A DNA stretch of 64,000 bases from Warburgia ugandensis (Eukaryota; Streptophyta; Magnoliopsida; Canellales; Canellaceae), in the NCBI GenBank assembly GCA_035236585.1, contig CP141139.1:38573217-38637216 (forward strand), read 5' to 3'. Position numbers and translations under genes: made by a program. Positions 61,875-64,000 of this stretch are shown here, piece by piece (the first letter of the stretch is position 1; each line of letters starts with the position of its first letter). Below the pieces are notes generated by a model, which worked only from the letters and a program-made list of their open reading frames with translations, had not been told where the DNA came from and made no database searches.

Positions 61875-62305
61875 CAAATAAGCTAGTTCTCTGCTTCCTT
61901 AAGTGAGAGGGAGAAAGGAAAGATTTTTAGTTAGGCTATTCCAAACCCTAAGGGCCAGTTAGAAATATGGTCTAGTTCCCATAAATATAGACCCCATGAG
62001 CAAGCAAAGTCTATCACTACCCTTAGGAGTGGCTATCAGGTTGATAACAAAGTAGGCTAGACTAAGGAAAGTTTAGAGGAGAATGAACTGACTAAATATA
62101 GGGAAAAGAGAAATCTCCTACTCCATCTAAGCTTATAGTGGAAGCACCTTATGTGCCTAAAGCCCCATTTTCTTAACTCAATAAGGCTAAGAAAGGAAGA
62201 AATTTCAATGAGATAATAGAAGTATTTAAACATGTACAAATTAATATCCCATTACTTAATGCTATTAAAGATATTCTTACTTATGCGAAGTTTCTTCAAG
62301 AGTTC
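61875..62305 (+). pseudogene. Athila-like Gag C-terminus and Gag-protease linker, decayed
   Basis: Continues the gag broken at 59255. The frame gives FSASLSEREKGKIF, a stop, AIPNPKGQLE, then EQAKSITTLRSGYQVDNKV. The PNPKG and ITTLRSGK-type motifs are typical of the linker before the protease in Athila-type polyproteins. After a frameshift, VEAPYVPKAPF and FNEIIEVFKHVQINIPLLNA then LTYAKFLQEF follow, the conserved stretch just upstream of the protease. A further LTR interrupts at 62306. At least four stop codons are present. Confidence 0.82.
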
Positions 62306-64000
62306 TGCACACTAATAAGCATTTAATTTTGTATAAAAACCACCCAATTAATTATCCACATTTTACAACTTATAAGGGTAAATTAGGGTTTTAGACCAAA
62401 ATTCATAACACGTGCATTTTTTGTCCTAATAAAGCAAAAGTTTGATATTTTGTAGGTCTAGAAGCTAATGTAAGGTAAATATGCAATTAATCATATTTTT
62501 CTAGGACTTAATTAGTTTTTTTACTCTTTTGTAGGAAGTGGAATGAATGCCCAATGACCTATATTGCTCTTCATATAGGTTTTTTGTGGGTCTTGGAGAG
62601 ATGATCCGACAACCAAGATTGATTGAGATGGACATTGAAGATCAAGATCAATAGATTGAGTCAAAGCCTAAGAATAATCAATCCATCATGAATTCAAAGG
62701 TCAAGATCATCTCTTGGACCAATAATGGATGTGATTAAAGGAGCTAAAGGTGGCCAAAGTGGGCCCATGAAGTAAGCTATGCACTTTCACGACCTTTGCA
62801 CGGGTTGCATGTACGCCACCTTAACCATATAAGCCATGCGAGAAGGTAACAAGATAAGGAATCCAAGCCAAACCATTCAAGCCACTCAAGCCAAGGGATG
62901 GAGCTATGAAGCCAAGCTAAGAGAGGCCCCTAAGCCAGCCATGAAGCATAGCCAATAGAGCCTTTAAAGTTAACCATCAAAGCTATTAAGCTAAGCTAAA
63001 TGGAAGGCTAGGATTGAAGGAAAATCAAGAGCATTATCCATGAGATTTTAAGTAATATTTTGAAGATAATTAAGGAGAATTTTATTAGGATAAGTTGGCA
63101 TATGGATCAATAGGATGACAGCCTTCCAATTTTGATGTTTTTCCCACTTCTTCTCACCCCACCTCACAACCAACTACCACCATGAATTTGACTTTCCATT
63201 CAAGAGTCCTACCATTCCATAACTATGCCACCTTCCTAAACTCCCATACCAACCACCCAACCAATCCCAAGTCATTACAAAATCAATTAACCTATCAAAA
63301 TTTTCAATCTCAGCTCACTTTCCTAAGTTTTTCCTACACCACACTTTCCTCCCACGTTCTTTTCTTCTTCCCATCTCTTTCATAACTTATCACCTCATCC
63401 ACCTTCCTAATTTGGAGGAGCCTCCAACACTTTTTGAAGGGGGATACACTCTTTTCTAAAAAGTTGGCATCTCCCACCTACTCCACCCCAACATGGCCGC
63501 CACCTCCCATCCCTTGTTTACTAATTGAAAACCTTAGCATTTCCCCTATTGTAGCCATCTGAAATAACTTGATATCATCCCCACCAGACCTTCGTGTTAG
63601 GATACCCTAGGAAAATTAGGAGAAAAACTATGAAAACAGCACCAAACTAAAGGAGAGGAAACCTTTTACAATAGGAAAAAGACACCACCACAGAAGCATA
63701 TGTCCTCTTGCTAAGCCCCTTCTCTCAACCCTTTTGCTTGTTTCATTAGATCTCCTTTGGGTGCTATTCTTTTCCTAAGGTGTGAAGCAGCTCTCCACGC
63801 TATTCAACACTTGAACCTTAGGGTGGTTGTTTGTCCTTTCAAGGTTGATTCATCTCACCTTTTCTTTTGTTTGAACTTAGGCTTTTCATGCTAACTTTTG
63901 CCTTACTTTCCTTTAAAATTCAAGGCTGGTTTTTCCTTGGAGTGATAGCCAAGGGAAGTCATTTTGAATCTAGTTTCACTCTTTGCCTTTCATTATCTTG
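62306..64000 (+). mobile_element. LTR of another Athila-like element, running off the window
   Basis: Starts TGCACAC at 62306 inside the protease-linker codons. Landmarks match the solo LTR in the same order: AATTTTGTAT near the start, TAGGGTTTTAGACCAAAATT, TTTTGTAGGAAGTGG, ATGCCACCTTCCTAA near 63227, and TGATAGCCAAGGGAAG near 63943. AGTTC at 62301-62305 should be the left target duplication. Whether this is a solo LTR or a full element lies beyond 64000. A 67-codon frame at 63182-63385 is chance. Confidence 0.72.

Overview
The window looks like intergenic repeat DNA from a large plant genome, probably an angiosperm; I cannot name the species. The base is AT-rich and nearly all recognisable content is plant transposon: Ty3/gypsy elements primed by initiator-Met tRNA (Tekay/Del-like), an Athila-like gypsy element with a degenerate Asp-tRNA primer site, and an En/Spm-type transposase_24/Ulp1 pseudogene. 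I see no intact host gene, no rRNA or tRNA gene, and no CRISPR array.

Layout. 1-933: short tandem repeats and a tandem fold-back repeat. 934-2586: probable solo LTR. 3714-6312: decayed transposase_24-like plus Ulp1-protease-like pseudogene with an internal 110-bp exon duplication. 6313-9969: featureless apart from small repeats. 9970-15064: a 5.1-kb solo LTR with perfect 5-bp target duplications (ATTTA). 15131-16316 and 29531-33305: pieces of older related LTRs. 16317-29530: a complete, young, non-coding element with two 4.7-kb LTRs, a 3.8-kb internal domain, primer site, polypurine tract and TTATC target duplications. In size and plan it matches the LARD class described from barley.

33306-55202: a second, older LARD-like element (B), 5'-truncated. 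Its internal domain is split by a decayed protein-coding gypsy element (37015-47909). That element still shows Gag, protease, RT, RNase H and integrase remnants, but its 3' end and the start of its 3' LTR are deleted. 55203-62305: an Athila-like element whose 5' LTR is cut at the end of B. Its gag is interrupted by a reverse-strand 2.6-kb solo LTR of its own family (59256-61869, AGATG duplications) and then by a further LTR (62306 to the window end).

The inferred order of events is: Athila-like element first; B into its LTR and the coding gypsy into B; the young LARD into a relative's LTR most recently. No element in the window encodes working proteins. The complete LARD has all its cis signals, so it could move only with enzymes supplied by a coding relative elsewhere.

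The most unusual signals are non-coding. (1) A hairpin near the 3' end of every long LTR is kept with paired (compensatory) changes between the LARD-type and coding-gypsy LTRs. (2) A ~390-bp module with its own covarying hairpin sits in the body of the LARD-type LTRs and, diverged but collinear, in the leader of the unrelated Athila-like element. (3) The TATA-box and AATAAA positions imply an R region of ~3.9 kb. All of these were read by eye and need alignment and folding to confirm.
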